This document shows, one piece after another, positions 16,106-24,578 of a DNA stretch of 64,000 bases. The stretch lies in contig ONNV01000002.1 in assembly GCA_900319225.1 (NCBI GenBank), forward strand, positions 124,001-188,000, in the 5' to 3' direction. This stretch comes from an uncultured Prevotellaceae bacterium. GTDB taxonomy: Bacteria; Bacteroidota; Bacteroidia; Bacteroidales; Bacteroidaceae. Below the pieces are notes generated by a model. It searched no databases. It saw nothing but the letters and a program-made list of their open reading frames with translations, and was not told the origin of the DNA. The stretch's first letter is position 1, and each line of letters begins with the position of its first letter. The position numbers were made by a program, and so were the translations under genes.

Positions 16106-16132
16106 CCCAAAGGGGACAGTCCCCCTGTGTCA
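16103..16132. repeat. REP-like palindrome (copy c), supplies the stop codon of the DUF4419 gene
   Basis: TGACCCAAAGGGGAC...CCCCCTGTGTCA. Its first three bases are the in-frame TGA of the upstream gene. Confidence 0.85.
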
Positions 16133-16163
16133 TTTATTCGGACTGTAATTAATATGCTTTCCA

Positions 16164-16183
16164 GATAATTATCAATATATTTG
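16164..16183 (+). promoter_or_regulatory. Promoter with palindrome GATAATTATC and -7 box TATATTTG
   Basis: The perfect ten-base palindrome (16164-16173) lies two bases upstream of the -7 box (16176-16183). The same arrangement stands upstream of the paralogue at 23339. The palindrome is a candidate operator. Confidence 0.6.
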
Positions 16184-16210
16184 CCCCTGTAGTCCTGATC
16201 AATACAGTTT

Positions 16211-17431
16211 ATGAGACAGTGCTTTTTTCTCCTTGTGACAATCGTCCTGGCGGTTTCATGTAAGAACGGCCGGCAATCTGCCCAATCATCTGATAGTGAA
16301 AGTACTGATAGTTGTACCGTAGAAGCTGATGCTTACCGCAGCCCTGTAACTATCCATATCGACAATAAGATTTTACCTCTGTATGATACGCTTACTCTGA
16401 ATAATCTGATTGAGTCGGTGCGGTACATCCCACTGGAGAGTTCGGACTCAGCATTGATAGACGCAGTCAACGTAAGGAAAATCGGCGATGTTTACTGTTG
16501 CGTGGCAAGCAGTTTTCTGAACAGTATGGTCAAATTGTTTGATTCAAACGGCAGGTACATCAGAGATGTTTTCCGTATCGGCCGGGCTCGTGACGAGATT
16601 TCCAACAGTTCAACTTTCAGAATAAATGCATCGGGTAGGGAAATTATCGCCAATTCTATCAGTACAAGTAAATATGTGTTTTTCAATCTTGACAGCTTGA
16701 CCTACAGGACTGTCTACAATGATAAATTTGATATCTTTCCTTTTCATCCTCTTGGTAAAGGACACTATGTCGCTTTGACCAGGAACAATAGGCCGGTTAA
16801 TGGTTCGACAATAACTGAGACCTATGACAGCCTGCCGCATCTTATGTTCTATGATTCCGATCTCAATATTACCGGCACGGCAGGTGACGGGGCTAAACCG
16901 TGGAGGGATCTGGAAACGACCGTAATACCCCGCCTGTACTCGGATATACTTGAATCAGGAGAGGGTGTCATATACAGGTATGTTGATGGAGATACAGTGT
17001 ATACAGTTGATGCCGATGAACGGATGGTCCCGGCCATAATCCTGGATATTCCTAATAAACTGAAACCCACAATCAGACAAGCCGAGATTGATCCCGCTTC
17101 ACGAAAAGATCAGATGATATATGTGCAGTATTTCCAACTGTCTAGGGATTACGTATTCATAGAATACCGATACGGAGGCGTAAATTATTCCGGTATATGG
17201 AGTAGGGATAACGGGCAACTCTTGTTCCTGAATACATTTTCATACGGCATTAACCCTATATTGATATCCGTAGACAGTTATTGTACCCAACTAAACGTAG
17301 GATATCTCAATCGGAGAGACAATGTAATAATCACCCCGATTAATGCATCATACCTGGTCGGAACAATACCGGGGTTAAAAGCCGATGACAATCCGGTTAT
17401 AATTGAGATAACCCTGCGTTCCGGAATGTGA
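16211..17431 (+). CDS. 6-bladed beta-propeller lipoprotein (paralogue 1)
   Basis: 406 residues. The signal ends in the lipobox LAVSC (Cys ~17), so it is lipid-anchored. The body matches the Bacteroidales 6-bladed beta-propeller family: YDTLTLNNLIESVRYIPLE, then VKLFDSNGRYIRDVFRIGRARDEI, and the ending AIVGTIPGL-like LVGTIPGLKADDNPVIIEITL. It is closely similar throughout to the protein at 23339-24559 and more distantly to 22014-23195. The families' role is unknown; many are found near polysaccharide or peptide uptake loci. The stop codon lies in a REP-like element. Confidence 0.8.
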   Translation: MRQCFFLLVTIVLAVSCKNGRQSAQSSDSESTDSCTVEADAYRSPVTIHIDNKILPLYDTLTLNNLIESVRYIPLESSDSALIDAVNVRKIGDVYCCVASSFLNSMVKLFDSNGRYIRDVFRIGRARDEISNSSTFRINASGREIIANSISTSKYVFFNLDSLTYRTVYNDKFDIFPFHPLGKGHYVALTRNNRPVNGSTITETYDSLPHLMFYDSDLNITGTAGDGAKPWRDLETTVIPRLYSDILESGEGVIYRYVDGDTVYTVDADERMVPAIILDIPNKLKPTIRQAEIDPASRKDQMIYVQYFQLSRDYVFIEYRYGGVNYSGIWSRDNGQLLFLNTFSYGINPILISVDSYCTQLNVGYLNRRDNVIITPINASYLVGTIPGLKADDNPVIIEITLRSGM

Positions 17432-17458
17432 CACAAAGGGTACTATCCCCCTGTGTCA
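17429..17458. repeat. REP-like palindrome (copy d), supplies the stop codon of the beta-propeller gene
   Basis: TGACACAAAGGGTAC...CCCCCTGTGTCA; its first three bases are the TGA stop of the upstream gene. Confidence 0.85.
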
Positions 17459-17473
17459 CACGGGGCTGCTAAA

Positions 17474-18154
17474 TTAGGGCCGCAGCGCCCAGATGAAAGC
17501 CTGTGCAGTTCTTAAGGTCGGATCCTTGAAATGACCACCCGGATTAAAGACAAGTGTACTCTCCACACCAGGCAGTCCTTTAAGTGTATCATACATAGTC
17601 CGGATATTCTCCTCAACAGTGGCCATAACAGCATTCTTAGTCTTAGCCTCAGCATCCCCAAGACTCAGATAGATACGCTTAGCGTTAGGTTTATGACTTC
17701 CGATATACCTCATCCATTCCGGATACCAGACCGATGGCGATGCTGCCGCAACGCCCTTAAATAAATCGCTCTCATGGCAGCACCACAATGCGAACAGTCC
17801 CGCCAATGAGTAACCTCCGATGATAACATCCGCACCCTTCAGGGTACCAAACCGCCGATGCATCTCAGATATCACACCAGTCTCGATTATCTCAAGTATA
17901 TCCTTAGCACCATCACCGAACGGAACATTACCGAATACCGGCGCAGCCGTCCAAGGAGCCAGCTCCTTGTTCCAGTCCTCAACAATCAGGGCGACATATG
18001 CAAGCCGTTGCTTACAGCCTTCTTTTATGGCCGATAATTCCGCATCCAACCCCTCCAATTCCCGGGCATCCAGCGGCTCCACCAGCAGCACCTCAGGCTC
18101 CTCATCAGCCCGATAAACGCATCGCCGTCCCTTGGTCTCAAACTCTGTAAACAT
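17474..18154 (-). CDS. Alpha/beta-hydrolase, esterase D-like
   Basis: 226 residues with no signal peptide. The nucleophile elbow is GGYSLAG (Ser ~115), preceded by a strand (ADVIIGG). An acidic position is likely in the SLGDAE region, and the catalytic His is in NPGGHFKDP near residue 210. This order fits the esterase D / putative-esterase family of serine hydrolases, which cleave small esters or siderophore esters. The substrate cannot be told. It lies 21 bases downstream of fluC on the same strand and is probably co-transcribed. Confidence 0.75.
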   Translation of the reverse strand: MFTEFETKGRRCVYRADEEPEVLLVEPLDARELEGLDAELSAIKEGCKQRLAYVALIVEDWNKELAPWTAAPVFGNVPFGDGAKDILEIIETGVISEMHRRFGTLKGADVIIGGYSLAGLFALWCCHESDLFKGVAAASPSVWYPEWMRYIGSHKPNAKRIYLSLGDAEAKTKNAVMATVEENIRTMYDTLKGLPGVESTLVFNPGGHFKDPTLRTAQAFIWALRP

Positions 18155-18175
18155 GCAATTCAGATGTGCCGGTAT

Positions 18176-18556
18176 TTAGCGGACGATTGAATACCCCAAT
18201 GCAACCAGGGCAATACCAGCAATGACACTGATGGCCACATACCCTGCAAATCCCCAGGTGTTGCCGCCCTGCAGCATAATCAGCGCTTCTTTTGAGAATG
18301 TGGAGAACGTAGTAAAACCGCCGCAGAGACCAACAGTCAGGAACAGCACCCAGTTACTGCCCTCAGTACCATTCTTGCTGAAGAAGCCCCATAGAATGCC
18401 GATAAGAAAGCAGCCAATGAGGTTTACCGTGAGCGTTGCCCATGGAAAACCCTTTCCGATGCCTTTCATAATCAGACCAACCAGATACCTGGCCGCTCCA
18501 CCTATGAAGCTGCCGGTACCAACTGCCAATACGTTCTTTATAATGTCCGATACCAT
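18176..18556 (-). CDS. crcB: Fluoride channel FluC/CrcB
   Basis: 126 residues with four hydrophobic segments. Family hallmarks visible are GGAARYLVG near residue 20, TLTVNLIGCFLIG (the conserved Asn in helix 2) and GLCGGFTTFSTFSKEA (the phenylalanine-box helix break). FluC forms dual-topology dimers that let fluoride leave the cell. No fluoride riboswitch was recognised in the short upstream region, which instead has a -7 box at 18577-18584. The esterase gene follows 21 bases downstream. Confidence 0.92.
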   Translation of the reverse strand: MVSDIIKNVLAVGTGSFIGGAARYLVGLIMKGIGKGFPWATLTVNLIGCFLIGILWGFFSKNGTEGSNWVLFLTVGLCGGFTTFSTFSKEALIMLQGGNTWGFAGYVAISVIAGIALVALGYSIVR

Positions 18557-18576
18557 TCTAATGTGATTTGCAGTGT

Positions 18577-18617
18577 CAAAGATACATCATAACCACCATT
18601 ATTTTTCAATACTTTTG
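18577..18617. promoter_or_regulatory. Divergent -7 boxes for crcB (minus) and the GNAT gene (plus)
   Basis: Minus-strand TATCTTTG at 18577-18584 and plus-strand TACTTTTG at 18610-18617, both consensus. Confidence 0.6.
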
Positions 18618-18640
18618 CACCATAAAACCTTAAGTAGCTA

Positions 18641-19114
18641 ATGGATTACCAAATTAGGCAGATAAGAACAGAAGAAATCCCTCAACTCAAAGATTTCCTT
18701 TACGAGGCAATCTTCATTCCGGAAGGTGTTGCGGCACCTCCCAGGGAGATTGTCAATGATGAGAGTCTGCAGGTTTATATTCGGGATTTTGGCAACCTTC
18801 CTGATGACCGTTGCCTGGTTGCAGTGGCCGGTGATAAAGTGGTAGGTGCAATCTGGAGCCGTATCATGAATGACTATGGTCATATAGCCGATGATGTTCC
18901 GTCTATAGCAATCTCATTGTATAAGGAATACCGCAACCAGGGAATAGGCTCACAGCTGTTGAATCAGATGCTGGCTCTCCTCAAGGCCGATGGGTACAAG
19001 AGTGTCTCCCTCTCGGTCCAGAAGGCGAACTATGCTATGAAAATGTACCAAAAAGCCGGTTTTAAAGTAATATCCGATGATGCCGAGGAGGCAATAATGA
19101 AGTGTGATCTTTAA
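18641..19114 (+). CDS. GNAT-family N-acetyltransferase
   Basis: 157 residues. GNAT motif A, the acetyl-CoA pyrophosphate loop, is YRNQGIGSQLLNQML (~105-120), preceded by the beta-strand AISLYKE. Motif B is VQKANYAMKMYQKAGFKVI near the end. The fold is complete and of ordinary length. The substrate cannot be predicted; amino groups of small molecules or proteins are the usual targets. It is transcribed from its own promoter, divergently from crcB, and is followed by two REP-like elements. Confidence 0.85.
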   Translation: MDYQIRQIRTEEIPQLKDFLYEAIFIPEGVAAPPREIVNDESLQVYIRDFGNLPDDRCLVAVAGDKVVGAIWSRIMNDYGHIADDVPSIAISLYKEYRNQGIGSQLLNQMLALLKADGYKSVSLSVQKANYAMKMYQKAGFKVISDDAEEAIMKCDL

Positions 19115-19118
19115 GGCA

Positions 19119-19148
19119 TGGCACAATAGGGACAGTCCCCCTGTGTCA
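19119..19148. repeat. REP-like palindrome (copy e)
   Basis: TGGCACAATAGGGAC...CCCCCTGTGTCA, five bases after the GNAT stop codon. Confidence 0.75.
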
Positions 19149-19202
19149 TATGATGGCACCAATCATGGCATTCAAGATACTACTGTCACTCAGGTCGTGA
19201 TG

Positions 19203-19231
19203 TGACACAAAGGGGAAAGCCCCATGTGTTA
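19203..19231. repeat. REP-like palindrome (copy f), degenerate
   Basis: TGACACAAAGGGGAAAGCCCC followed by ATGTGTTA. One arm has changes, but the layout matches the other copies. Confidence 0.7.
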
Positions 19232-19272
19232 CAAAAAATAGAGCGATAGGATGGTGTTTTAAAATATGTTTG

Positions 19273-19280
19273 TATTTTTG
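19273..19280 (+). promoter_or_regulatory. -7 box (TATTTTTG) for the small membrane protein pair
   Basis: Consensus match about 98 bases upstream of the ATG at 19378, implying a leader of ~90 bases. Confidence 0.5.
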
Positions 19281-19377
19281 CGGTAATCAAGCTCTGATAA
19301 ATTCAGTATTGTTTGTTTTATAGTCCTTGTTATAAAGATTTACGTTAACCTATTTATTAACTTAAAGACAAATTATT

Positions 19378-19638
19378 ATGTCCCCAAAAAACAATTCTAT
19401 CCTGTTTGTTGTTTTAGGCGCAATTGCAGTAATACTCGCAGTAGTCTTTTTTGCCACGGAACCCTATGCGTATAGATATTCTTTTACTAATGCTGATGGA
19501 TCGATAACAAGTGGTGGTGCTACTATTAGCGATTTTATGAATTTTGTAAAGAATAGTTTAGGAGCTTTATTCTTAATCATAGGTCTTGGCTTTATTGGCA
19601 TTGGTTTAAAAGAGCCGTCTGGCAAGGAAAAGGAATAA
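19378..19638 (+). CDS. Small two-helix membrane protein
   Basis: 86 residues. Hydrophobic helices lie at ~8-27 and ~57-76, separated by a loop with YAYRYSFTNADGSITSGGATISDF. The tail is charged (KEPSGKEKE). I do not recognise the family. The next membrane-protein gene starts within ten bases of its stop, so they form a two-gene unit. Confidence 0.6.
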   Translation: MSPKNNSILFVVLGAIAVILAVVFFATEPYAYRYSFTNADGSITSGGATISDFMNFVKNSLGALFLIIGLGFIGIGLKEPSGKEKE

Positions 19639-19645
19639 GTTCCTA

Positions 19646-20068
19646 ATGATTAAACCTTCTACATTACAAACCGATATGAAATCAGATTCAAAAAAGGACA
19701 TTTACATGATAAGCATTATCATGTTGGTTATGGCTGTCGGCTTATTTCTATTGGCGCTGCCATCCCATAGGGCAAACCTTGTTGCTTTGCCATGCGGTAT
19801 ATTGGCTGCGTCAAGCATTATTTGGATGATTGTTTTCAACCCCAGCAACAGACTGGACTCATTGGAGGCGTCAACTAAAAAGACAATCTATAGAATCAGT
19901 CTCTTTTGTATGATTGCATCAATTGTCGTTCTTATTGCTGCCATACGTTACTCTGATGAGGCTGATACGGATATTGTTGCAAGGATATTCAGTGCCTTGA
20001 CGATAATCAGTGCTGTCATATCAGGTTTCTTCCGCCGATATAAAAGCCAGTGGAAAGAAGATAAATAG
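19646..20068 (+). CDS. Membrane protein of unknown function, four helices
   Basis: 140 residues, or 130 if translation begins at the Met at 19676. Four hydrophobic segments lie at about 20-38, 45-66, 77-98 and 110-130, the last followed by a basic end (RRYKSQWKEDK). AAGGA a little upstream favours the first ATG weakly. It is co-transcribed with the 86-residue membrane protein. No known family or catalytic motif was recognised. Confidence 0.55.
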   Translation: MIKPSTLQTDMKSDSKKDIYMISIIMLVMAVGLFLLALPSHRANLVALPCGILAASSIIWMIVFNPSNRLDSLEASTKKTIYRISLFCMIASIVVLIAAIRYSDEADTDIVARIFSALTIISAVISGFFRRYKSQWKEDK

Positions 20069-20145
20069 CCACATTCAAGAATAGGTGGGTAAAACAGGAT
20101 TCTGACAAGTAATAAAAATCAGGTAAGCAACCCTATAATTGCGTT

Positions 20146-20901
20146 ATGATAAAGACCGGTATTGCATCGTTGAGCATTCTTTCTGTTTTGCTCCTTTTGT
20201 CAGCTTGTAAGGATCAATGTTTTCACAATGGTCATGAGTTTGTTGACCTTGGATTAAGTGTGAAATGGGCAACCTGCAACATAGGTGCTGAAAAGCCGGA
20301 AGACTACGGTGATTATTTTGCCTGGGGCGAAACAGAGACGTACTATGAACCAAGTGATGCGGAGACTGGCAATGGATTCCGTTGGAAAGAAGGTAAGGGG
20401 TGGCGTTATGAATGGAAATCATATTTCGATATAGAAACCATTACTCCCACTGATTATGAGGATATGGTAACTTTCAAGAAATACAAGACTCTTGATAAAC
20501 TCCTGATTGATCCTGAGGATGATGCGGCACATGTAAACTGGGGTGGAGATTGGCGTATGCCTACTAAAGCCGAACTGGATGAACTTACCAATTCCCAAAA
20601 TTGCTCATGGACCTGGACCACAGTAAATAATGTCAAGGGTTACAAAGTGACGAGCAGGAAACCTGGTTATGAAGGCAATTACATTTTCCTTCCGGCTGCA
20701 GGCCTGTACACCTTAGAAGCAGATTATCTCCTAAATGGAGGGTTCGAAGGCTTCTACTGGTCCTCTTCAATTTATGATAAGTTTTCGGATAAGAGTACGA
20801 GTAATGCTTATTCAATCTATTTTAAAAATGTTGCCCCTAGAATATCAGTGACCGGCCAAGCTCGGTGCTTTGGCTGCTCCATACGTCCCGTCTGTCCGTA
20901 A
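20146..20901 (+). CDS. FISUMP-domain lipoprotein, single module
   Basis: 251 residues. The signal ends in the lipobox LLSAC (Cys ~21). One FISUMP module fills the rest: HEFVDLGLSVKWATCNIG, YFAWGETET, DDAAHVNWGGDWRMPTKAELDEL, YIFLPAAG, FYWSSS and the terminal CSIRPVCP. It should be a surface-exposed lipid-anchored C-type-lectin-like domain. It has more inserted residues before the KYKTL segment than the modules at 4649-7135. The stop is six bases from the convergent HAD gene. The ligand is unknown. Confidence 0.82.
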   Translation: MIKTGIASLSILSVLLLLSACKDQCFHNGHEFVDLGLSVKWATCNIGAEKPEDYGDYFAWGETETYYEPSDAETGNGFRWKEGKGWRYEWKSYFDIETITPTDYEDMVTFKKYKTLDKLLIDPEDDAAHVNWGGDWRMPTKAELDELTNSQNCSWTWTTVNNVKGYKVTSRKPGYEGNYIFLPAAGLYTLEADYLLNGGFEGFYWSSSIYDKFSDKSTSNAYSIYFKNVAPRISVTGQARCFGCSIRPVCP

Positions 20902-20907
20902 CAAATA

Positions 20908-21960
20908 TCAGAAAGTAAAATCAACTTTCTGTACGCCCTCTCCGTAGATGGTCTTAAAGTCTTCCTTCATGGAGATTACATTATAACCGTTCTCTTTCCA
21001 CTGTGCTGCCAGATTAAGAGCTTTCTCACGGTTGGCGTGGTCGCGGTCCGGGTCATCGGCTATCAGCATGAAGGCGGCTGTCTTGTATTGGCTGTTGCTC
21101 AGGCAGAAATTATGCATGGCGCAGTCGCCGCTGCTGTTTCCGAATGACAACACGGGTACTTTTCCTATCTCTTGAGTTATCTGCAGAACCTTGTTGGTCT
21201 TAAGGTTCTTGATTATCAGTTCATCGGTCCTTATAAGCTCCTCATCCTTGCCCATGGTGTAATCAACACCGGCTTGAGCACCCTGGCTGGTAGATTCAAG
21301 CTTTACATCCATGCCGATTACGCGATTGGGGGCTATACCTATCTTACTTACCAGAGCCCTGCAGATAAACCGGTCTGAACCTGAAACTACGTAATAGGTG
21401 AAACCGTTGTCCTCAAGATAATTGAATACCTCAAGCATGGGCTTGTAGAAACTCTGACCGTATGTCATTCCTTCAAAACCGTTTGCAGGTTTTGATGCGT
21501 AGTCCTTTACATAGGCATCAAACTCCGCCAGGGTCATTCCTGAATACGCCTTGGCTGCGGCCCGTGCATGTATCATGTCAAAATGATCAGGCAGTTTGAC
21601 GTTGTCCCTTACAAAACTCCTAATGGCCTGTGCGGCTTCCTTTACATCATCGGGCGCGATATCTTTATATGCAGGGTCATCCAGAACGCGGTATTCCAGA
21701 AGGTTGTACTCAAAATAGGTGGGGTAGAGTTCACCTACAAATGTACCGTCCATGTCAAATGTGGCAATCCTGTCTTCGGCCTTGATGAAATTCTCAGACT
21801 TGGGGTTTGTCACGTCATTGACATATTCGGTCAGTGCTGTAAGAGCGTCACACTGATTCCACTGGCTGAAATACTCTTTCCCTGAATCAAGTTCCTGCTT
21901 GGAACAACCTGTAAAGAATACTGCTATTGTTATTAGCAGAAAAAAATAAGTCCTTCTCAT
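20908..21960 (-). CDS. HAD-superfamily phosphatase lipoprotein
   Basis: 350 residues with lipobox FFTGC (Cys ~19). HAD motifs are complete: motif I FDMDGT (~69-74) with both catalytic Asp, motif II VVSGS, a Lys of motif III in the K(D/E)EL/IIKNLK area, and motif IV GNSSGD. The cap is helical, as in phosphoserine-phosphatase-like and class B/C acid phosphatases. It is therefore probably a periplasmic or surface phosphomonoesterase whose substrate is unknown. A weak -7-like box (TATCTTTA) lies upstream. It converges on the FISUMP lipoprotein gene. Confidence 0.82.
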   Translation of the reverse strand: MRRTYFFLLITIAVFFTGCSKQELDSGKEYFSQWNQCDALTALTEYVNDVTNPKSENFIKAEDRIATFDMDGTFVGELYPTYFEYNLLEYRVLDDPAYKDIAPDDVKEAAQAIRSFVRDNVKLPDHFDMIHARAAAKAYSGMTLAEFDAYVKDYASKPANGFEGMTYGQSFYKPMLEVFNYLEDNGFTYYVVSGSDRFICRALVSKIGIAPNRVIGMDVKLESTSQGAQAGVDYTMGKDEELIRTDELIIKNLKTNKVLQITQEIGKVPVLSFGNSSGDCAMHNFCLSNSQYKTAAFMLIADDPDRDHANREKALNLAAQWKENGYNVISMKEDFKTIYGEGVQKVDFTF

Positions 21961-22013
21961 ATAAATATGTGTCTTTGTGATTGTAAAGATATTGTTTTTA
22001 TTAACACCTTCTG

Positions 22014-23195
22014 TTACTTGAGCGTGATTTCTACCAATACGATGTTGTCATCGGGGGTGAGGCCGGGGATGGCGGTTAGCAGGTCTGACGCGTTTACAGC
22101 GGCAATTATCCTGTTCCCGGACAGCCCGTATCCGTACAATCTGCCACTGAATCCGTTCAGTCTTACAAACAATCCAACCACGTTTGCATGTGAGCTGTAA
22201 ACCATCTTTCCGGTCCTTAAGTCCCAGATGGATTCAAAATACATCCCCTTGTAGTTATAAGTTGCAAAGAAATAATGTCCGGACAGATCTATGTCTATAA
22301 CGTATATCTGCTCTTCTTTCTTCTTGGCGGAATCATATATGGAGTTGTGCAGCGTGGGCTGTTTCTTTCCGAAATCAAGTATCACCGCAGGGGTGAACTT
22401 TAGCTCCTCATCTACATAGAAAACAGTATCGCTCAGCATGTCCAGGTATATTACACCATCTTTATATGCTTTGATATGGCTCCTTAATGAGTTCCCCTCT
22501 GTCACGCCTTCAATGGCTCTTTGTGTGCGGTCTTTCATGTCCGATACGGAATCCGTTATCTCAAAATTCTGATTAAGACGGAATAATATCGGATTGGGCC
22601 TGCCCGGTTCATAGGACCTGCGGCACAAAGAGATGTAATTGCCGCTGGGCAGAGCTGTAATGTTGAAGATTCTATCGGCATTATATCTGAATCCTTTAAT
22701 CTCTCCGGTGGTGAGATTGTAGGTAAACATCTTGTCTGTCATGTCCGGTATGGTAATCAGATTAGTGGAGTCATGCCCTGTATAAAGACTGATAAATACC
22801 ACCTCATTAGGTCCGCGTCCTATCCGGAATGGTTGGGTAAGGTATGAACCGTCTTGATTGAATATCTTTATGATACGTGTAATCCTGCTGCTTCCGGACA
22901 ATATCAGGTACTTACCACTGATTAGTCTTAAATTGCCGGGATTGGCAATAAGGGCCTCGGTACTGTTGTCAAGCGGTATGTATCGGACAGACTCTATGAT
23001 ATTTGAATATGATAAGGTGTCGTATGGAGCCTTGTCATCAAATGAGAGATGCTGGGGCAGGGTGATTTCTTGGGACTGAATCTGGACAGAATCAATGCTA
23101 TGGTTGTCTGTAGCTTTAGGTTTGCAGCAAACAAGCGCCAATAGGGCTGTTATTGCGCAAACAGGATTAAAACCGTAAAGACTGGATAATCTCAT
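22014..23195 (-). CDS. 6-bladed beta-propeller lipoprotein (paralogue 2)
   Basis: 393 residues. The N-terminal hydrophobic stretch ends in LLALVCC, which can serve as a lipobox. It shares with the other two copies the block YDTLSYSNIIESVRYIPLD, the FNQDGSYLTQPFRIGRGPNEV segment and the end LLTAIPGLTPDDNIVLVEITL. It is the most divergent of the three and is read on the opposite strand, back to back with the copy at 23339. A -7 box lies at 23227-23234. Confidence 0.8.
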   Translation of the reverse strand: MRLSSLYGFNPVCAITALLALVCCKPKATDNHSIDSVQIQSQEITLPQHLSFDDKAPYDTLSYSNIIESVRYIPLDNSTEALIANPGNLRLISGKYLILSGSSRITRIIKIFNQDGSYLTQPFRIGRGPNEVVFISLYTGHDSTNLITIPDMTDKMFTYNLTTGEIKGFRYNADRIFNITALPSGNYISLCRRSYEPGRPNPILFRLNQNFEITDSVSDMKDRTQRAIEGVTEGNSLRSHIKAYKDGVIYLDMLSDTVFYVDEELKFTPAVILDFGKKQPTLHNSIYDSAKKKEEQIYVIDIDLSGHYFFATYNYKGMYFESIWDLRTGKMVYSSHANVVGLFVRLNGFSGRLYGYGLSGNRIIAAVNASDLLTAIPGLTPDDNIVLVEITLK

Positions 23196-23226
23196 AATTC
23201 AATTGTGTAAAGGACATTGTATTTGG

Positions 23227-23234
23227 CAAATATA
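23227..23234 (-). promoter_or_regulatory. -7 box (TATATTTG) for beta-propeller paralogue 2
   Basis: Minus-strand consensus match 32 bases upstream of the ATG at 23195. Confidence 0.55.
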
Positions 23235-23292
23235 ATCCATCGGATGGTAAAATGCAATAATGCATCAGGACGTTATAAATATTTGCTTTCTT

Positions 23293-23312
23293 GATAATTA
23301 TCAATATATTTG
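23293..23312 (+). promoter_or_regulatory. Promoter with palindrome GATAATTATC and -7 box TATATTTG (second copy)
   Basis: Palindrome at 23293-23302 and -7 box at 23305-23312, with the same spacing as at 16164-16183. The flanking bases up to the start codon are also conserved, so promoter and gene were duplicated together. Confidence 0.6.
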
Positions 23313-23338
23313 CCTCTGTAGTCCTAATAAATACGCTT

Positions 23339-24559
23339 ATGAGACAGTATTTTTTTCTCCTTGTGACAATCATTCTGGCGGTTTCATGTAAGGACGGCCG
23401 GAAATCAAACCAATCATCCTCTGATGTTGAAGGTGCTGACAGTTGCACCGTAGAGGCCGATGTCTACCGCGGCCCTGTGACAATCCGCATCGATGACAAG
23501 ATCGTGCCGCTATATGACACGCTTACTCTGAATAACCTGATAGAGTCTGTGCGGTACATCCCGCTGGAGACATCGGACTCGGCATTGACAGATGCAGGTT
23601 CGGTAAGGAAAATGGGTGATATCTACTGTGTGACAGGTGGCTTTCCCAGAAGTATCATGAAGTTGTTTGATGCCGATGGAAAGTATATCAGGGATGCTTT
23701 CCGTTTAGGCAGGGCGCGTGACGAGGTTGCGGAGTTTTCATCATACATGTTTGATATCCCAAGCAGGGAAATCATTGCCAACTCTTTTCTTTCCGATAAG
23801 TATGTTTTCATGAATGTTGACAGTTTGAGCTATAGGGCTGTTTACAACCCGGATAGAAAGATCACTCGTTTCTTTACATTAGGCAATAAGCACTATGTTT
23901 TCTTGCCTGATAACAATCGTCCCGTTTTGGGCTCGACTATAAAAGAGACCTATGACAGCCTGCCGCATCTTGTGTTCTATGATTCTGATTTCAATATAAC
24001 AGGCACGGTAGGTGATGGAGCTAAACCGTACATTGATCCGGAAACGACTGTACCTCCCCGTCTGGATACATATATCTATGAATCCGGTGACGGCATCATA
24101 TACAAGTATGCAGATGCTGATACAGTTTTTACGGTTGATGCCGATGAGCAGATGGTTCCGGTCATAATCCTGGATATCCAGGATAAACTGAAACCCACAA
24201 TGAAACAATCCGTGGCGGATCCCGCCTCACGTAAGGCGCAGATGATATATGTTCAGTATTTCCAGTTGTCAAGGGATTACGTATTCATTGAATACCAGTT
24301 CAGAGGCATGTATTATTCCGGTATATGGAGTAGGGAAACGGGTCAGCTTTTGTTCCTCAATAAGTTTGAATATGGCAGGAACCCAATACTGATATCCGTT
24401 GACGGTTATTCGGTACAACTTAACGTAAGTTATCTGAATCGTAGGGATAATGTAATTCTCACTCCGATTGATGCATCTTATCTGGTAGGAACAATTCCGG
24501 GCTTAAAAGAAGATGACAACCAGGCTATAATGGAGATAACCCTGCGTCCCGGATTGTAA
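23339..24559 (+). CDS. 6-bladed beta-propeller lipoprotein (paralogue 3)
   Basis: 406 residues from the ATG at 23339 (MRQYFFLLVTIILAVSC, lipobox Cys 17). The longer frame from 23291 would begin inside the promoter and is rejected. It is closely similar over its full length to the protein at 16211-17431, including length, lipobox and the LVGTIPGLKEDDNQAIMEITLRPG end. The order paralogue 1, then about 4.6 kb, then 2 and 3 back to back indicates local duplication. Surface location is expected; the ligand is unknown. Confidence 0.82.
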   Translation: MRQYFFLLVTIILAVSCKDGRKSNQSSSDVEGADSCTVEADVYRGPVTIRIDDKIVPLYDTLTLNNLIESVRYIPLETSDSALTDAGSVRKMGDIYCVTGGFPRSIMKLFDADGKYIRDAFRLGRARDEVAEFSSYMFDIPSREIIANSFLSDKYVFMNVDSLSYRAVYNPDRKITRFFTLGNKHYVFLPDNNRPVLGSTIKETYDSLPHLVFYDSDFNITGTVGDGAKPYIDPETTVPPRLDTYIYESGDGIIYKYADADTVFTVDADEQMVPVIILDIQDKLKPTMKQSVADPASRKAQMIYVQYFQLSRDYVFIEYQFRGMYYSGIWSRETGQLLFLNKFEYGRNPILISVDGYSVQLNVSYLNRRDNVILTPIDASYLVGTIPGLKEDDNQAIMEITLRPGL

Positions 24560-24578
24560 CAATTTGATCAATCCGGTA

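Noticed and set aside
18557..18640. Fluoride riboswitch upstream of crcB
   Set aside because: The 84-base gap is filled by two divergent promoters and does not show the conserved riboswitch blocks.
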